The position numbers and the translations under genes are program-made. The notes under the pieces were generated by a model. The model made no database searches. It was not told the DNA's origin and saw only the letters and a program-made list of their open reading frames with translations. From Chlamydiae bacterium Ga0074140 (GTDB taxonomy: Bacteria; Chlamydiota; Chlamydiia; Chlamydiales; Rhabdochlamydiaceae), in assembly GCA_001464115.1 (NCBI GenBank), contig LNES01000006.1:62001-126000 (forward strand): DNA of 64,000 bases. Direction: 5' to 3'. Of the stretch, positions 19,362 through 28,343 are shown piece after piece. The first letter of the stretch is position 1. Each line of letters begins with the position of its first letter.

Positions 19362-19439
19362 GAGGCTGTTAACGGAATTGTCTAAATTCTTATTCTCAGC
19401 TGTAGAAGAAGGATTTGGAAAATTCCGTTAACAGTCTCT
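19361..19439. repeat. 79-bp palindromic element (MITE-like or bidirectional terminator)
   Basis: AGAGGCTGTTAACGGAATT (19361-19379) vs AATTCCGTTAACAGTCTCT (19421-19439), 18/19 complementary; interior also imperfectly palindromic around CAGCTG. Confidence 0.75.
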
Positions 19440-19451
19440 AGGCATATAAAA

Positions 19452-20765
19452 TCATAAGACATCCGCCGCGATGGCTGCGAGCTCAGAGCGCTCAGTCTTC
19501 TCGAGAAAGACATGCCCAAAGATCGGATACTGTTTGAAACGTCCTACAAGGTAGGTAAGCGCGTTCGAGTCTTTATCCAGATAGGGATTGTCGATCTGCG
19601 TTGGATCTCCTGTGAGAATCACCTTTGTTCCTTTGCCGGCACGAGAAACGATCGTCTTTACCTCGTGCGGTGTGAGGTTTTGCGCCTCGTCGATGATCAT
19701 ATACATTTTTGGAAGAGAGCGACCACGAATGTAGGTCACCGCTTCCATTTCGATCTTTTTGCTCTCGGTGATCCACTTTTGCGTTTCTGCGCCATTTCCT
19801 TCTCCACTTGTTGTCTGACAGAGAAATTCCAAGTTGTCATAGATCGGTTGCATCCAGTGGAAGAGCTTTTCTTCTTTGGTTCCAGGGAGATATCCGATAT
19901 CTTTTCCGAGAGGAATCACAGGGCGACTGACGAGAATGCGCGTATATAGCCCCTCATCAAACACCTTGCGCAGACCAGCGGCAAGAGCGAGAAGTGTTTT
20001 TCCCGTTCCCGCAGGCCCTACCAACGTAATGAGCTTCACATCATCGCGCAAAAGAAGATCAAGCGCGCACTTCTGTTCCAAGTTAAGAGGTAAAATTCCC
20101 CAGATATCTCGAGAAACTTTAATCAGCGGCTCAAGACGCTTCGTGAGCGAATTATATTTTGCAATTGCAGTGGACTGCTCGGGTGAGTTCAGAAGGCAAT
20201 ACTCATTGGGAAGAAGATCGGGAATATCGATTGCTAGAGAGCCATCTTTAAAAAAAGTGTCGATCTCCCGCTTTGGCACCTCAACTTTGCGATAACCTTT
20301 ATAGAGACGATCGTAGGAGACCTTCAAATTTTCATAATCTTCAGCCTCAATGCCGATGGCCTCGGCTTTGACGCGCATAACAAAATCCTTGGTAACCAGA
20401 ACTACTTTTTGACCGGCCTCTTGAATCTGAAAAGCTACGAGGAGAATCTTGTGCCCAGGCCGATCTACAGCTAACGGGAAAGCGCGCTTTTCCGTCGTCT
20501 TGCTTTCGACGTAGATCCGTACAACAATGCCATTCTCAATTGAAACGCCGCTGTGAAGAGCACCGGCATTTCTCAGCTTTAAGCTATCGATATAACGCAC
20601 AACCTGCCTGGCGTTCTTTCCGAGCTCGTCAGAGTAGCGCTTCATGCCGTCTAGCTCTTCTAAAACCGCTAGAGGGATGATCACATCATTATCTTTAAAT
20701 TTTCCTATTGCATCGGGGTCATGAAGTAGAACGTTGGTGTCGATGACAAAGGTCTTTCTCGCCAT
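19452..20765 (-). CDS. PIN-domain/PhoH-family ATPase (YlaK-like)
   Basis: KTFVIDTNVLLHDPDAI PIN start; TLVGPAGTGKTLLALAAGL Walker A; YMIIDEAQNLTPHEVKTIVSRAGKGTK PhoH motif. Confidence 0.95.
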   Translation of the reverse strand: MARKTFVIDTNVLLHDPDAIGKFKDNDVIIPLAVLEELDGMKRYSDELGKNARQVVRYIDSLKLRNAGALHSGVSIENGIVVRIYVESKTTEKRAFPLAVDRPGHKILLVAFQIQEAGQKVVLVTKDFVMRVKAEAIGIEAEDYENLKVSYDRLYKGYRKVEVPKREIDTFFKDGSLAIDIPDLLPNEYCLLNSPEQSTAIAKYNSLTKRLEPLIKVSRDIWGILPLNLEQKCALDLLLRDDVKLITLVGPAGTGKTLLALAAGLRKVFDEGLYTRILVSRPVIPLGKDIGYLPGTKEEKLFHWMQPIYDNLEFLCQTTSGEGNGAETQKWITESKKIEMEAVTYIRGRSLPKMYMIIDEAQNLTPHEVKTIVSRAGKGTKVILTGDPTQIDNPYLDKDSNALTYLVGRFKQYPIFGHVFLEKTERSELAAIAADVL

Positions 20766-20923
20766 TCGCAGATTCTCCTTTTAGGGTGTGATCGGCCAAA
20801 AATGTGAGAATATAATAGCTCCATCCTTCGGACAATCATTATTTTGCAATCTTTCTAAAACATTAATAATCAAACACTTATAATATATATTCAGCACACA
20901 AATCGCAAGACTGCTAATTTTAT

Positions 20924-20952
20924 TTGCTCCTGAAAAACCTGTTTTGTATAAT
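20924..20952 (+). promoter_or_regulatory. Candidate sigma-70 promoter
   Basis: TTGCTC, 17-bp spacer, TATAAT (20947-20952), upstream of the ATG at 20994 (SD AAGGAGG). Confidence 0.45.
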
Positions 20953-20993
20953 GACAATTTCAAAGATCCAAGTTGCTCAAGGAGGCAAAAACC

Positions 20994-21701
20994 ATGAGAA
21001 TCAACTACAAAATACTTAGCATCCCCCCCTACATCTCTACGACATGGAAGAACGTCGCATCTCTCCATGTTGAACAGGACAATGACGTTCTACTCCTTAT
21101 CGTGGTTCTTTTAAACGGTCAGCGGATAGAAATTCCCAACCTCGAAGGGCCTGTCATTGAAGGAATTTTTCAAGCTCACGGAAAGTTCATGGAGCAAGAG
21201 CTTTCAAAACCTATGCTCAGAGAAAATTCTGCCGGCCAAATTCTCCCAGAACAACTGATGAGCTTCCCATTGAAAATTTCTATGGGAGGGCTCGACGGCA
21301 TGGGAACCCTTTTACAGCACAACCCACAGCAGACCGACGCCCCTCCCCTTCCTCCGGAAGTGTTGAACAAGATTGCCTTCATTTGCAAATCGATGAGCCT
21401 CGATGAGAGCGCGAACCTCCCGGAAGCAGAGCCGCACTGCAATTGTGTCCATTGCCAGATCGCGCGCGCCATGCACCAAAACCTAGAGAATCTTGCAGAT
21501 GTTTCTACACAAGATGAGGAAGTAACTGCTGAGGATCTAAAATTTCGCACATGGGATATTCAGCAAACCGGAGATAAACTCTACATGGTTTCGAACCCCC
21601 TCAACAAAGAAGAACATTACAACGTCTTTCTGGGAGATCCTGTAGGGTGCACATGTGGCGAAAGAACCTGTGAGCACATTCAATCTGTCCTCCGCAGCTA
21701 G
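20994..21701 (+). CDS. Hypothetical protein with C-terminal SWIM-like Cys/His motif
   Basis: C-terminal CTCGERTCEH (CxCx4CxH); second cluster HCNCVHC; SD AAGGAGG. Confidence 0.7.
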   Translation: MRINYKILSIPPYISTTWKNVASLHVEQDNDVLLLIVVLLNGQRIEIPNLEGPVIEGIFQAHGKFMEQELSKPMLRENSAGQILPEQLMSFPLKISMGGLDGMGTLLQHNPQQTDAPPLPPEVLNKIAFICKSMSLDESANLPEAEPHCNCVHCQIARAMHQNLENLADVSTQDEEVTAEDLKFRTWDIQQTGDKLYMVSNPLNKEEHYNVFLGDPVGCTCGERTCEHIQSVLRS

Positions 21702-21714
21702 ATAATGATCGAGA

Positions 21715-21775
21715 AACGGTAACGCACTGAAATAAAATCTTTCTTCCGTAACGTTACCGATTGCGTTACCGTTTT
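21715..21775 (+). terminator. Hairpin with downstream T-rich tract; contains nested GTAACG repeats
   Basis: AAACGGTAACGCA (21715-21727) pairs with TGCGTTACCGTTT (21763-21775), followed by TTCCGTTTTTTCTTTTCTT. Confidence 0.55.
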
Positions 21776-21874
21776 CCGTTTTTTCTTTTCTTGCATTTTT
21801 ACGTGGTACAAAAAAAAGCCAGTTCCTAGAATGTCGATAAGTTCATCATGAATTGCGACAGAAGGAGTTCCCGC

Positions 21875-23113
21875 ATGTCTAAGTCTAAATTTTTTGCACT
21901 GCTCAGCGCAACCATTTGCACAACAGCACTTTCTGCAGATGGCGGCGGTGAAGATTTACTAGTTCCACAAGAGGTCCGCCTCTCTCATCCCGAAGAGGCC
22001 GCAGCTGCTGAACCTTCGTCGATTGCCCAACTAGCGCCAGAAGCAACACAAGCTCCTGCTAAAACAACAGCACCCGAACGCGCCGTGTCGCCCTTTACTG
22101 GAAAGGTCAAAGGAAAAAAAGTCCGCCTCCGTTTAAAAGCCGATATGGATAGCCACGTTATTCGTGAGCTCGAAAAAAATGAACTCCTCTCTGTTGTTGC
22201 CGAAAAGGGAGATTTCTGGGCTGTACAAGCTCCGGCGGATATGAAAGCCTATGTCTTCCGCAGTTTCATTCTCGATCACGTCGTTGAGGGCAACCGCGTC
22301 AACGTACGTCTCCAACCCAGTACAGAAGCGCCTGTGATCAGCCATCTGAATATGGGGGAAAAGGTCCAAGATACTGTCTGCGCTGCTAACAACAAATGGT
22401 TAGAGATCGGTGTTCCTGCTCAAACACACTTCTACGTTGCAAAAGAGTATATCGAAAATGTCGGTGGTCCTGAAGTTAAGGCTCAGATAGATAAACGACG
22501 CACCTCCGTAGAACAGCTTCTCGATGCCGCAATCCTTCTTGGAAAAGCTGAGCTCCGTAAATCCTACGACGAGATGGATATCGATCGTGTTTCTCATAGC
22601 TACAAGACGATCATCAATGATTACACAGACTTCCCTGAGCATGTCGAAAAGGCAAAAGAACAGCTCGCAAGCATGCAAGAAGCCTATGTCCAAAAGAGAC
22701 TCTCACACAAATCAGGCTCTTCTTCACATAGCCAAGAAGAGAAAAAACACGAAGCTGTTGCTCAAGCTGACCTGAAACAGATCACAGACAGAATGAAGAT
22801 GTGGGAGCCTGTCGAAGAGGCGATGTTCCTCTCCTGGGCCCATCTCAATGAAGAGAAAACTCTGGACGAATTCTACGAAGAGCAGAAGCTGGCTGCCGTC
22901 CCAATCACAGGAATCATCGAGGCATACATACACCCTGTTAAGAATAAGCCGGGCGATTTTATCATCCGAGACAAGGATCTTCCTGTAGCCTACGTCTATA
23001 GCACCAAGATCAACTTACAAAGCCTCGTAGGCAAAAAAGTGACGCTTCTCGGATCTCCAAGAGCGAACAACAACTTTGCCTTCCCCGCCTACTTCGTCTT
23101 AGGCGTGGAGTAA
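21875..23113 (+). CDS. Secreted protein with SH3-like domains
   Basis: Signal MSKSKFFALLSATICTTALSADGG; repeats VRLRLKADMDSHVIRELEKNELLSVVAEKGDFWAV and VNVRLQPSTEAPVISHLNMGEKV. Confidence 0.8.
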   Translation: MSKSKFFALLSATICTTALSADGGGEDLLVPQEVRLSHPEEAAAAEPSSIAQLAPEATQAPAKTTAPERAVSPFTGKVKGKKVRLRLKADMDSHVIRELEKNELLSVVAEKGDFWAVQAPADMKAYVFRSFILDHVVEGNRVNVRLQPSTEAPVISHLNMGEKVQDTVCAANNKWLEIGVPAQTHFYVAKEYIENVGGPEVKAQIDKRRTSVEQLLDAAILLGKAELRKSYDEMDIDRVSHSYKTIINDYTDFPEHVEKAKEQLASMQEAYVQKRLSHKSGSSSHSQEEKKHEAVAQADLKQITDRMKMWEPVEEAMFLSWAHLNEEKTLDEFYEEQKLAAVPITGIIEAYIHPVKNKPGDFIIRDKDLPVAYVYSTKINLQSLVGKKVTLLGSPRANNNFAFPAYFVLGVE

Positions 23114-23124
23114 CAAAGAGGGGC

Positions 23125-23312
23125 TCACCACAGAGCCGCAGAGGAAAAAGAAAGAGAAGTTCTTCGTTTCATTTAACACCCCTAGCGTTAAATGAGACAG
23201 TGCTCATGTCTTCCACATGACTATGTGCAAGACATAAAAAACCACTCCGAAACTCTGCCCGTAGCTGTCCTTCTCTGTGCAGTCTCTGTGTTCTCTGTGT
23301 CTCTGTGGTGAA
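23125..23312. repeat. Intergenic element bounded by inverted CACCACAGAG/CTCTGTGGTG
   Basis: TCACCACAGAGCCGCAGAGG on the left; CTCTGTGTTCTCTGTGTCTCTGTGGTGA on the right. Confidence 0.6.
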
Positions 23313-23314
23313 TC

Positions 23315-24106
23315 TTGAATTTTATGGAATTACGCGATTTTGCCATTCACATCCTCAGTGCTGAGACATTAGAGGATAAACTTTTCGATCCTCCTTTTCT
23401 CACGGATGAGAATCCAGGTGCTCCACTCCTCTGGAAAGAACCGGCACGCCCTCCAGGCATGGGATTCAGACGACACACCTCAAAAGAAAAACTGCCCGCC
23501 TTTCACGAACATGGAGACCAGGACAAACGGGCAATCTGTTTGCATAGATTTGCGGGTCATGAGCTTTTAGCCGTTGAGATCATGGCTTACGCTCTCCTTG
23601 CTTTTCCAGAGGCCCCTAAACACTTCAGACGCGGTGTTGCGCACACGCTTCGTGAAGAACAGGGGCACGTGCGTTTGTATATGAATCGCATGACAGAACT
23701 CGGCTTAAAGTTTGGAGATCTTCCTCTTTACAAACATTTTTGGGCGCATGTTCCCTTCTTGACCTCCCCTCTTCACTACGTCAGCGTGATGAGCTTAACT
23801 TTTGAAATGGCTAATCTCGACTTTGCCCCTCTCTATGGTCGTTCCTTTGCACGCAATGGAGATGAGGCTTCCGCGGCGCTGATGCAAACGATTTTAACCG
23901 ATGAGATTGGCCATGTTTCGTTCGGATATCAGTGGCTAAAGAAATTTAAAGATATTAATCTTTCTGACTGGAATGTCTGGCGAGAACATGTTCCCCCACT
24001 TCTTACCCCAGACCGCGCAAGCGGGTTTGTGGTGATAGAAGAGCACAGAAAAAAAGCCGGCATTCCCCAAGAGTGGATCGAACAGTTTAAGAAAATTAGG
24101 AAATGA
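23315..24106 (+). CDS. DUF455 ferritin-like protein
   Basis: RFAGHELLAVEIMAYALLAFPEAP ... TLREEQGHVRLYMNRM ... DEIGHVSFGYQWL E/H ligand pattern. Confidence 0.85.
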   Translation: MNFMELRDFAIHILSAETLEDKLFDPPFLTDENPGAPLLWKEPARPPGMGFRRHTSKEKLPAFHEHGDQDKRAICLHRFAGHELLAVEIMAYALLAFPEAPKHFRRGVAHTLREEQGHVRLYMNRMTELGLKFGDLPLYKHFWAHVPFLTSPLHYVSVMSLTFEMANLDFAPLYGRSFARNGDEASAALMQTILTDEIGHVSFGYQWLKKFKDINLSDWNVWREHVPPLLTPDRASGFVVIEEHRKKAGIPQEWIEQFKKIRK

Positions 24107-25630
24107 ATGGCTCCTTCTCATCTTCAATCGGTCGCCTTTTTTGGGCTCGATGCAGAGGTGATCGATGTAGAAGCTGACGTCAAAAAGGGAAGCAAGAGCC
24201 ACTTTGTCATCGTCGGGCTTCCCGATACCGCTGTCAAAGAGTCTAAAGATCGCGTTCTTTCCGCCCTCAATAATTCTGGGTGGCAGGTCGAATCTGAGTG
24301 CATCGTGAATCTTGCCCCCGCAGATTTAAAGAAAGAAGGAGCTCTTTACGACCTTCCCATTGCCCTTGCTCTTCTTCTTTCACAAGGGCAGATCTCCTCC
24401 TCAACTGCATCCGATTTTTTATGCGTCGGAGAGCTCTCTTTAACTGGCCAAATGCGCCCAATGCGCGGTGCTCTTGCAGCTGCACTCCTTGCGCGCAAAC
24501 TGGGGAAAAAGGGGCTCCTTCTTCCCAAAAGCCAGGCAGAAGAAGCGGCTGTTGTTTCAGGAATAGATATCATCGCCATCGAAAATTTAAATCAGGCGAT
24601 CCAATTTTTACAGAAGCCGGGAATATTTTCTCCGACCACAACTTCTCAGGTCTCTGAAAAGCGGAAAGAGAGTATCTCAATAGACTTCTCTGAGATCAAG
24701 GGCCAAAGCGCAGCAAAACGCGCGCTCGAAATCGCCGCAAGCGGCGGTCATAATCTGCTTCTCTTTGGTCCTCCAGGAACCGGAAAAACGCTTCTCGCCA
24801 AAGCACTCGGCGGCATTCTTCCTCCCCTATCTTTTGATGAAACACTGGAAGTCACGAAAATCCACTCTCTCGCCAACCTTCTCCCTGAAGGCTCGGCGCT
24901 TGTACATGAAAGGCCTTTCCGAAACCCTCATCACACCATCAGCGCCATCGGTCTCGTGGGTGGAGGTCGTATGCCCCGCCCCGGAGAGCTTTCACTCGCC
25001 CATCTCGGCATCCTATTCCTTGACGAGCTTCCAGAATTTTCAAGGCATGCCCTAGAAGTGTTGAGACAGCCCCTTGAAAATCGGACGGTTACAATCACGC
25101 GTGCAAGCACGACTCTCACCTTCCCCACGCAGTGTCTCTTTGTTGCCGCCATGAACCCTTGTCCCTGTGGATATCTTGGTCATCCGCAAAAGCCGTGTCG
25201 TGATACTCCCTCTCAGATTGAACGTTATCGAAGTAAAATCTCAGGCCCTCTTCTCGACCGGATCGATATGCATATCGAAGTTCCTCCTATTCCCTTTCTT
25301 GAGCTCTCTTCCGAACAGAAGGCCGAACCGAGCACTCATGTACGCGAACGGGTGATGAAAGCTCGGGCTCTCCAACGCGCGCGCTTCGGGCGCGAGAAGA
25401 GCAATGCAGAGATGAGTGCAAATGAACTGAAACAGTTCTGCGGACTAGATCCCTCCTCACAAAATCTTTTACGACAAGCGATCGACAAAATGGGTCTTTC
25501 CGCGCGCGCCTACGCGCGTATCCTAAAGGTCGCGCGCACGATCGCCGATCTCGATGCCAAAACATCAATCTCCAGCGAACACCTCATGGAAGCCCTCAGC
25601 TTCCGCTCTTGGGAGGCGGTAGCAAAATGA
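24107..25630 (+). CDS. comM: YifB/ComM family Mg-chelatase-like ATPase
   Basis: KSHFVIVGLPDTAVKESKDRVLSALNNSGW; GPPGTGKTLLAKALGGILPPL; NPHHTISAIGLVGGG; AAMNPCPCGYLG. Confidence 0.95.
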   Translation: MAPSHLQSVAFFGLDAEVIDVEADVKKGSKSHFVIVGLPDTAVKESKDRVLSALNNSGWQVESECIVNLAPADLKKEGALYDLPIALALLLSQGQISSSTASDFLCVGELSLTGQMRPMRGALAAALLARKLGKKGLLLPKSQAEEAAVVSGIDIIAIENLNQAIQFLQKPGIFSPTTTSQVSEKRKESISIDFSEIKGQSAAKRALEIAASGGHNLLLFGPPGTGKTLLAKALGGILPPLSFDETLEVTKIHSLANLLPEGSALVHERPFRNPHHTISAIGLVGGGRMPRPGELSLAHLGILFLDELPEFSRHALEVLRQPLENRTVTITRASTTLTFPTQCLFVAAMNPCPCGYLGHPQKPCRDTPSQIERYRSKISGPLLDRIDMHIEVPPIPFLELSSEQKAEPSTHVRERVMKARALQRARFGREKSNAEMSANELKQFCGLDPSSQNLLRQAIDKMGLSARAYARILKVARTIADLDAKTSISSEHLMEALSFRSWEAVAK

Positions 25631-25713
25631 CAGGAGTTATCGCCTTCTTCTTTCCGGAAAGAAGCTTTTCGTTGTAGTCTATAGGAGACCTTTTAAAACC
25701 ATGAGGTACTTGC

Positions 25714-26100
25714 ATGCTCCATCGTGTGCGTTGTCGAGGTCTTCATCGCTCTTGTTCTTATCTTGATATGCCAAAAGAGATCGTTGGTGAATATGCAGAA
25801 AAAATCGGCGTTGAGATTCGCGAAGGGTTTTTATTGGGCGTCGAAGATCTCCTTCAAGAGATCTCTCAACTCCCGCCCTTATGGCAAAAAAAATTCATCG
25901 AGCGCGGTTCCATCTATCCTGAACTCTTTCCTCTTGTAGGAAAGCTCCCCGATGGAAAAGTTCTCACCTATGTCGAAGTTACAAAGGAACACAACTTATC
26001 TACGGTTGCCCTACTCTGTTTGAGCCTCGTGATCAAGGTGATAAAGATTTGGCGTCATGCGGAAGAGCGGTCTCAGGAAGGCGCGGCACCTTCTCGATGA
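25714..26100 (+). CDS. Hypothetical protein (possibly starts at internal MPKEIVGEYAEK; 3' end overlaps rmuC)
   Basis: Plausible amino acid composition to about 26030; C-terminal tail antisense to rmuC. Confidence 0.4.
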   Translation: MLHRVRCRGLHRSCSYLDMPKEIVGEYAEKIGVEIREGFLLGVEDLLQEISQLPPLWQKKFIERGSIYPELFPLVGKLPDGKVLTYVEVTKEHNLSTVALLCLSLVIKVIKIWRHAEERSQEGAAPSR

Positions 26101-27340
26101 GTTCGAGAGGGTCGAGATCGACAGCAGAACTTGTGGCGCCAAGCTCTCTAAATTTGCGGGCGGTGACGAGAACGCGCGACTCGAGCGAGCCCATCGCTTT
26201 GTTATACGCATCGACAGCTCCGCCAAGAGAGCGTCCCATGCGAGAAAAATGGTCGCTCATATCGACTGTTCGTTTATAGAGCTCTCCGCCGAGCTTTTCT
26301 AACGTTTCTGCATGCTTTGATAAGCTCTCCTGCTTCCACCCATAAGACACTGCGCGCAAGAGCGCAATTAGCGTTGTGGGTGTTGCGAGGATCACCCCTT
26401 GCTCTACGCCAATTTCGATGAGAGAGGGATCAAATTCAAGTGCTGCAGAAAAGAAGGTCTCTGCTGGAAGAAAAAGGACGACAAATTCAGGTGTCGGTTG
26501 AAAACGCTCCCAATAGGCTTTTTTGCTGAGCGCAAGTACGTGCTGTTTAACCTGACGCGCATGATCTGCAAACTTCGCTTGCCGCACTCCATCATCTGTT
26601 GCCTGAATCGCCTCAAGGTAGGCTTCAAGAGGCACCTTGGCATCGACAATCACCTTTCTTCCTCCAGGCAAATGAACGATAAGATCGGGTCTTAGACGCC
26701 CCTCCTCATCTTCGAGGTGATTCTGTTCTGTGAAATCACAATGGTTCATCATTCCTGCCAGCTCCACCACTCTCTTGAGCTGAATCTCTCCCCATCTTCC
26801 ACGGGCAATCGGAGAGCGGAGCGCTTTTACAAGTGTCGCTGTTTCATGCCGCAGCTGCTTCTCCGTTTCGACAAGCGAACGGAGCTGCTCTTGCATCATC
26901 TGCTGTTCTCCCTTTCTCTCTTTTTCAATGAGTCGAAGCCCCTGATCCAACTTCTGCAAAGACTCCTTCATAGGAGCCACAAGCTCGTTGATCGTCTGTT
27001 GCCGCTTTTCCAGATCTCCTTTCGCAGCTTCTTGAAATTTTTCGAGCGTTGCCCCGGCAAGCTTAAGAAACGATTGGCTATTTTTCTCGAGAGCATCGTG
27101 AGAGAGGGCCTTAAACGTCTGCGATAGCCGCTCGCTCTCTTGTTTAAGAAAAAGATTTTTCTCCTCGAGACTATTCTCTTTGATTTTGAGCGCGAGAAGC
27201 TGCTCCTCTAATTGAGGAATCAGCGCATTTTTCTTTTCAGAAAGAGAGAGAAGAAGAAGCGCTTCTTTGCGTTTGCTCCTCTCATAAAAATAGAGCAGGC
27301 AGGTCAAAAATAGGGCAAGAGTGAATCCTAGTATCATCAC
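26033..27340 (-). CDS. rmuC: DNA recombination protein RmuC
   Basis: LRSPIARGRWGEIQLKRVVELAGM, RPDLIVHLPGGRKVIVDAKVPLEAYLEA, FLPAETFFSAAL, TPTTLIALLRAVSYGWKQE. Confidence 0.95.
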   Translation of the reverse strand: MMILGFTLALFLTCLLYFYERSKRKEALLLLSLSEKKNALIPQLEEQLLALKIKENSLEEKNLFLKQESERLSQTFKALSHDALEKNSQSFLKLAGATLEKFQEAAKGDLEKRQQTINELVAPMKESLQKLDQGLRLIEKERKGEQQMMQEQLRSLVETEKQLRHETATLVKALRSPIARGRWGEIQLKRVVELAGMMNHCDFTEQNHLEDEEGRLRPDLIVHLPGGRKVIVDAKVPLEAYLEAIQATDDGVRQAKFADHARQVKQHVLALSKKAYWERFQPTPEFVVLFLPAETFFSAALEFDPSLIEIGVEQGVILATPTTLIALLRAVSYGWKQESLSKHAETLEKLGGELYKRTVDMSDHFSRMGRSLGGAVDAYNKAMGSLESRVLVTARKFRELGATSSAVDLDPLELIEKVPRLPETALPHDAKSLSP

Positions 27341-28173
27341 TCCAGTTCATCCTTGTCTGGCTCAAAATCTTCAAGAGTTTTCGATTTCTTACCCGCAATA
27401 ATGCGGATAATCGAGAGGATCCATCCGAGCACAATGTATCCCCACGAGATGAGGACGAGCATGCTCGCAAAAAAGTAGAGAATCCCATAGAGCACAAAGA
27501 TCGCCATGAGCACTGTCAAAAAGACCAGCTGGAATGAGGGCACGCGAAAGTGAAGCATCTTAAGGCTCGGAAATTTCCAGCGACTCACCATGAAATACCC
27601 TAAGATGATCATGAGCGAAGGTAGAATAATTGCATGCATCTTGTCCGTGAGAGGGATGAGTTCTTGACCAAGAGAAGAAGCAAAAAAGAGATTTGCAGAA
27701 ACAGCTGCTATAGCAGCCATCGGGATTGGAAGCCCCGTGAAGTGTTTTTTCTGCGCGGCTGTCAGATCCGCATTTCCTTTGGCTTCAGTCGCCTTTACAT
27801 TGAAGCGGACTAAGCGTAAAACGCCGCCGATCGAGTAGAGCATGGCTCCTGTAACCGCGAAAAACGAGAGCCCTGTTCCCTGTTCAAGTGAGAGGCTTTT
27901 GAGAAGAAGCACCGATGGCGCAACGCCGAAAGAGATCGCATCCGCAAGCGAGTCGAATATAAAGCCAAACTCACTCTCGGCATGAAATGCGCGCGCTACT
28001 GCACCGTCGACAAAATCTGCGAATGCGGCAACGAGAAGAAGAAGTGTAGCCGTATAGAGAACCTGATATGTTCCTGAACCAGGTTCTACCATGTTCACCT
28101 TGAAGATCACAAAGAGACCACACGCGAGACCAAAAGCGGTGATGATATTGGGTACCAGGTAAATCCTTTTCAA
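27337..28173 (-). CDS. pssA: CDP-diacylglycerol-serine O-phosphatidyltransferase
   Basis: LVPNIITAFGLACGLFVI; DFVDGAVARAFHAESEFGFIFDSLADAISFGVAPS (CDP-alcohol phosphatidyltransferase motif). Confidence 0.93.
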   Translation of the reverse strand: MKRIYLVPNIITAFGLACGLFVIFKVNMVEPGSGTYQVLYTATLLLLVAAFADFVDGAVARAFHAESEFGFIFDSLADAISFGVAPSVLLLKSLSLEQGTGLSFFAVTGAMLYSIGGVLRLVRFNVKATEAKGNADLTAAQKKHFTGLPIPMAAIAAVSANLFFASSLGQELIPLTDKMHAIILPSLMIILGYFMVSRWKFPSLKMLHFRVPSFQLVFLTVLMAIFVLYGILYFFASMLVLISWGYIVLGWILSIIRIIAGKKSKTLEDFEPDKDELE

Positions 28174-28277
28174 AGTTGCTCTCCGTTTATTTTTAGGATA
28201 TCTGAAATCGAGTACAAAGTGAAGAGACTTTGTGATTTAGGAAGACGCAGATTTTTTTCTAGACTAAAAGCTTTTGG

Positions 28278-28325
28278 CTACTATATATGGTGTGTATATA
28301 AAGTTTACCCTACCACATCTAGTAC
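28278..28325. promoter_or_regulatory. Pair of NrdR-box-like sites upstream of nrdA
   Basis: CTACTATATATGGTGT (28278-28293) and CTACCACATCTAGTAC (28310-28325), 16-bp gap. Confidence 0.6.
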
Positions 28326-28343
28326 TTTCAGGAGAATGGAGCT

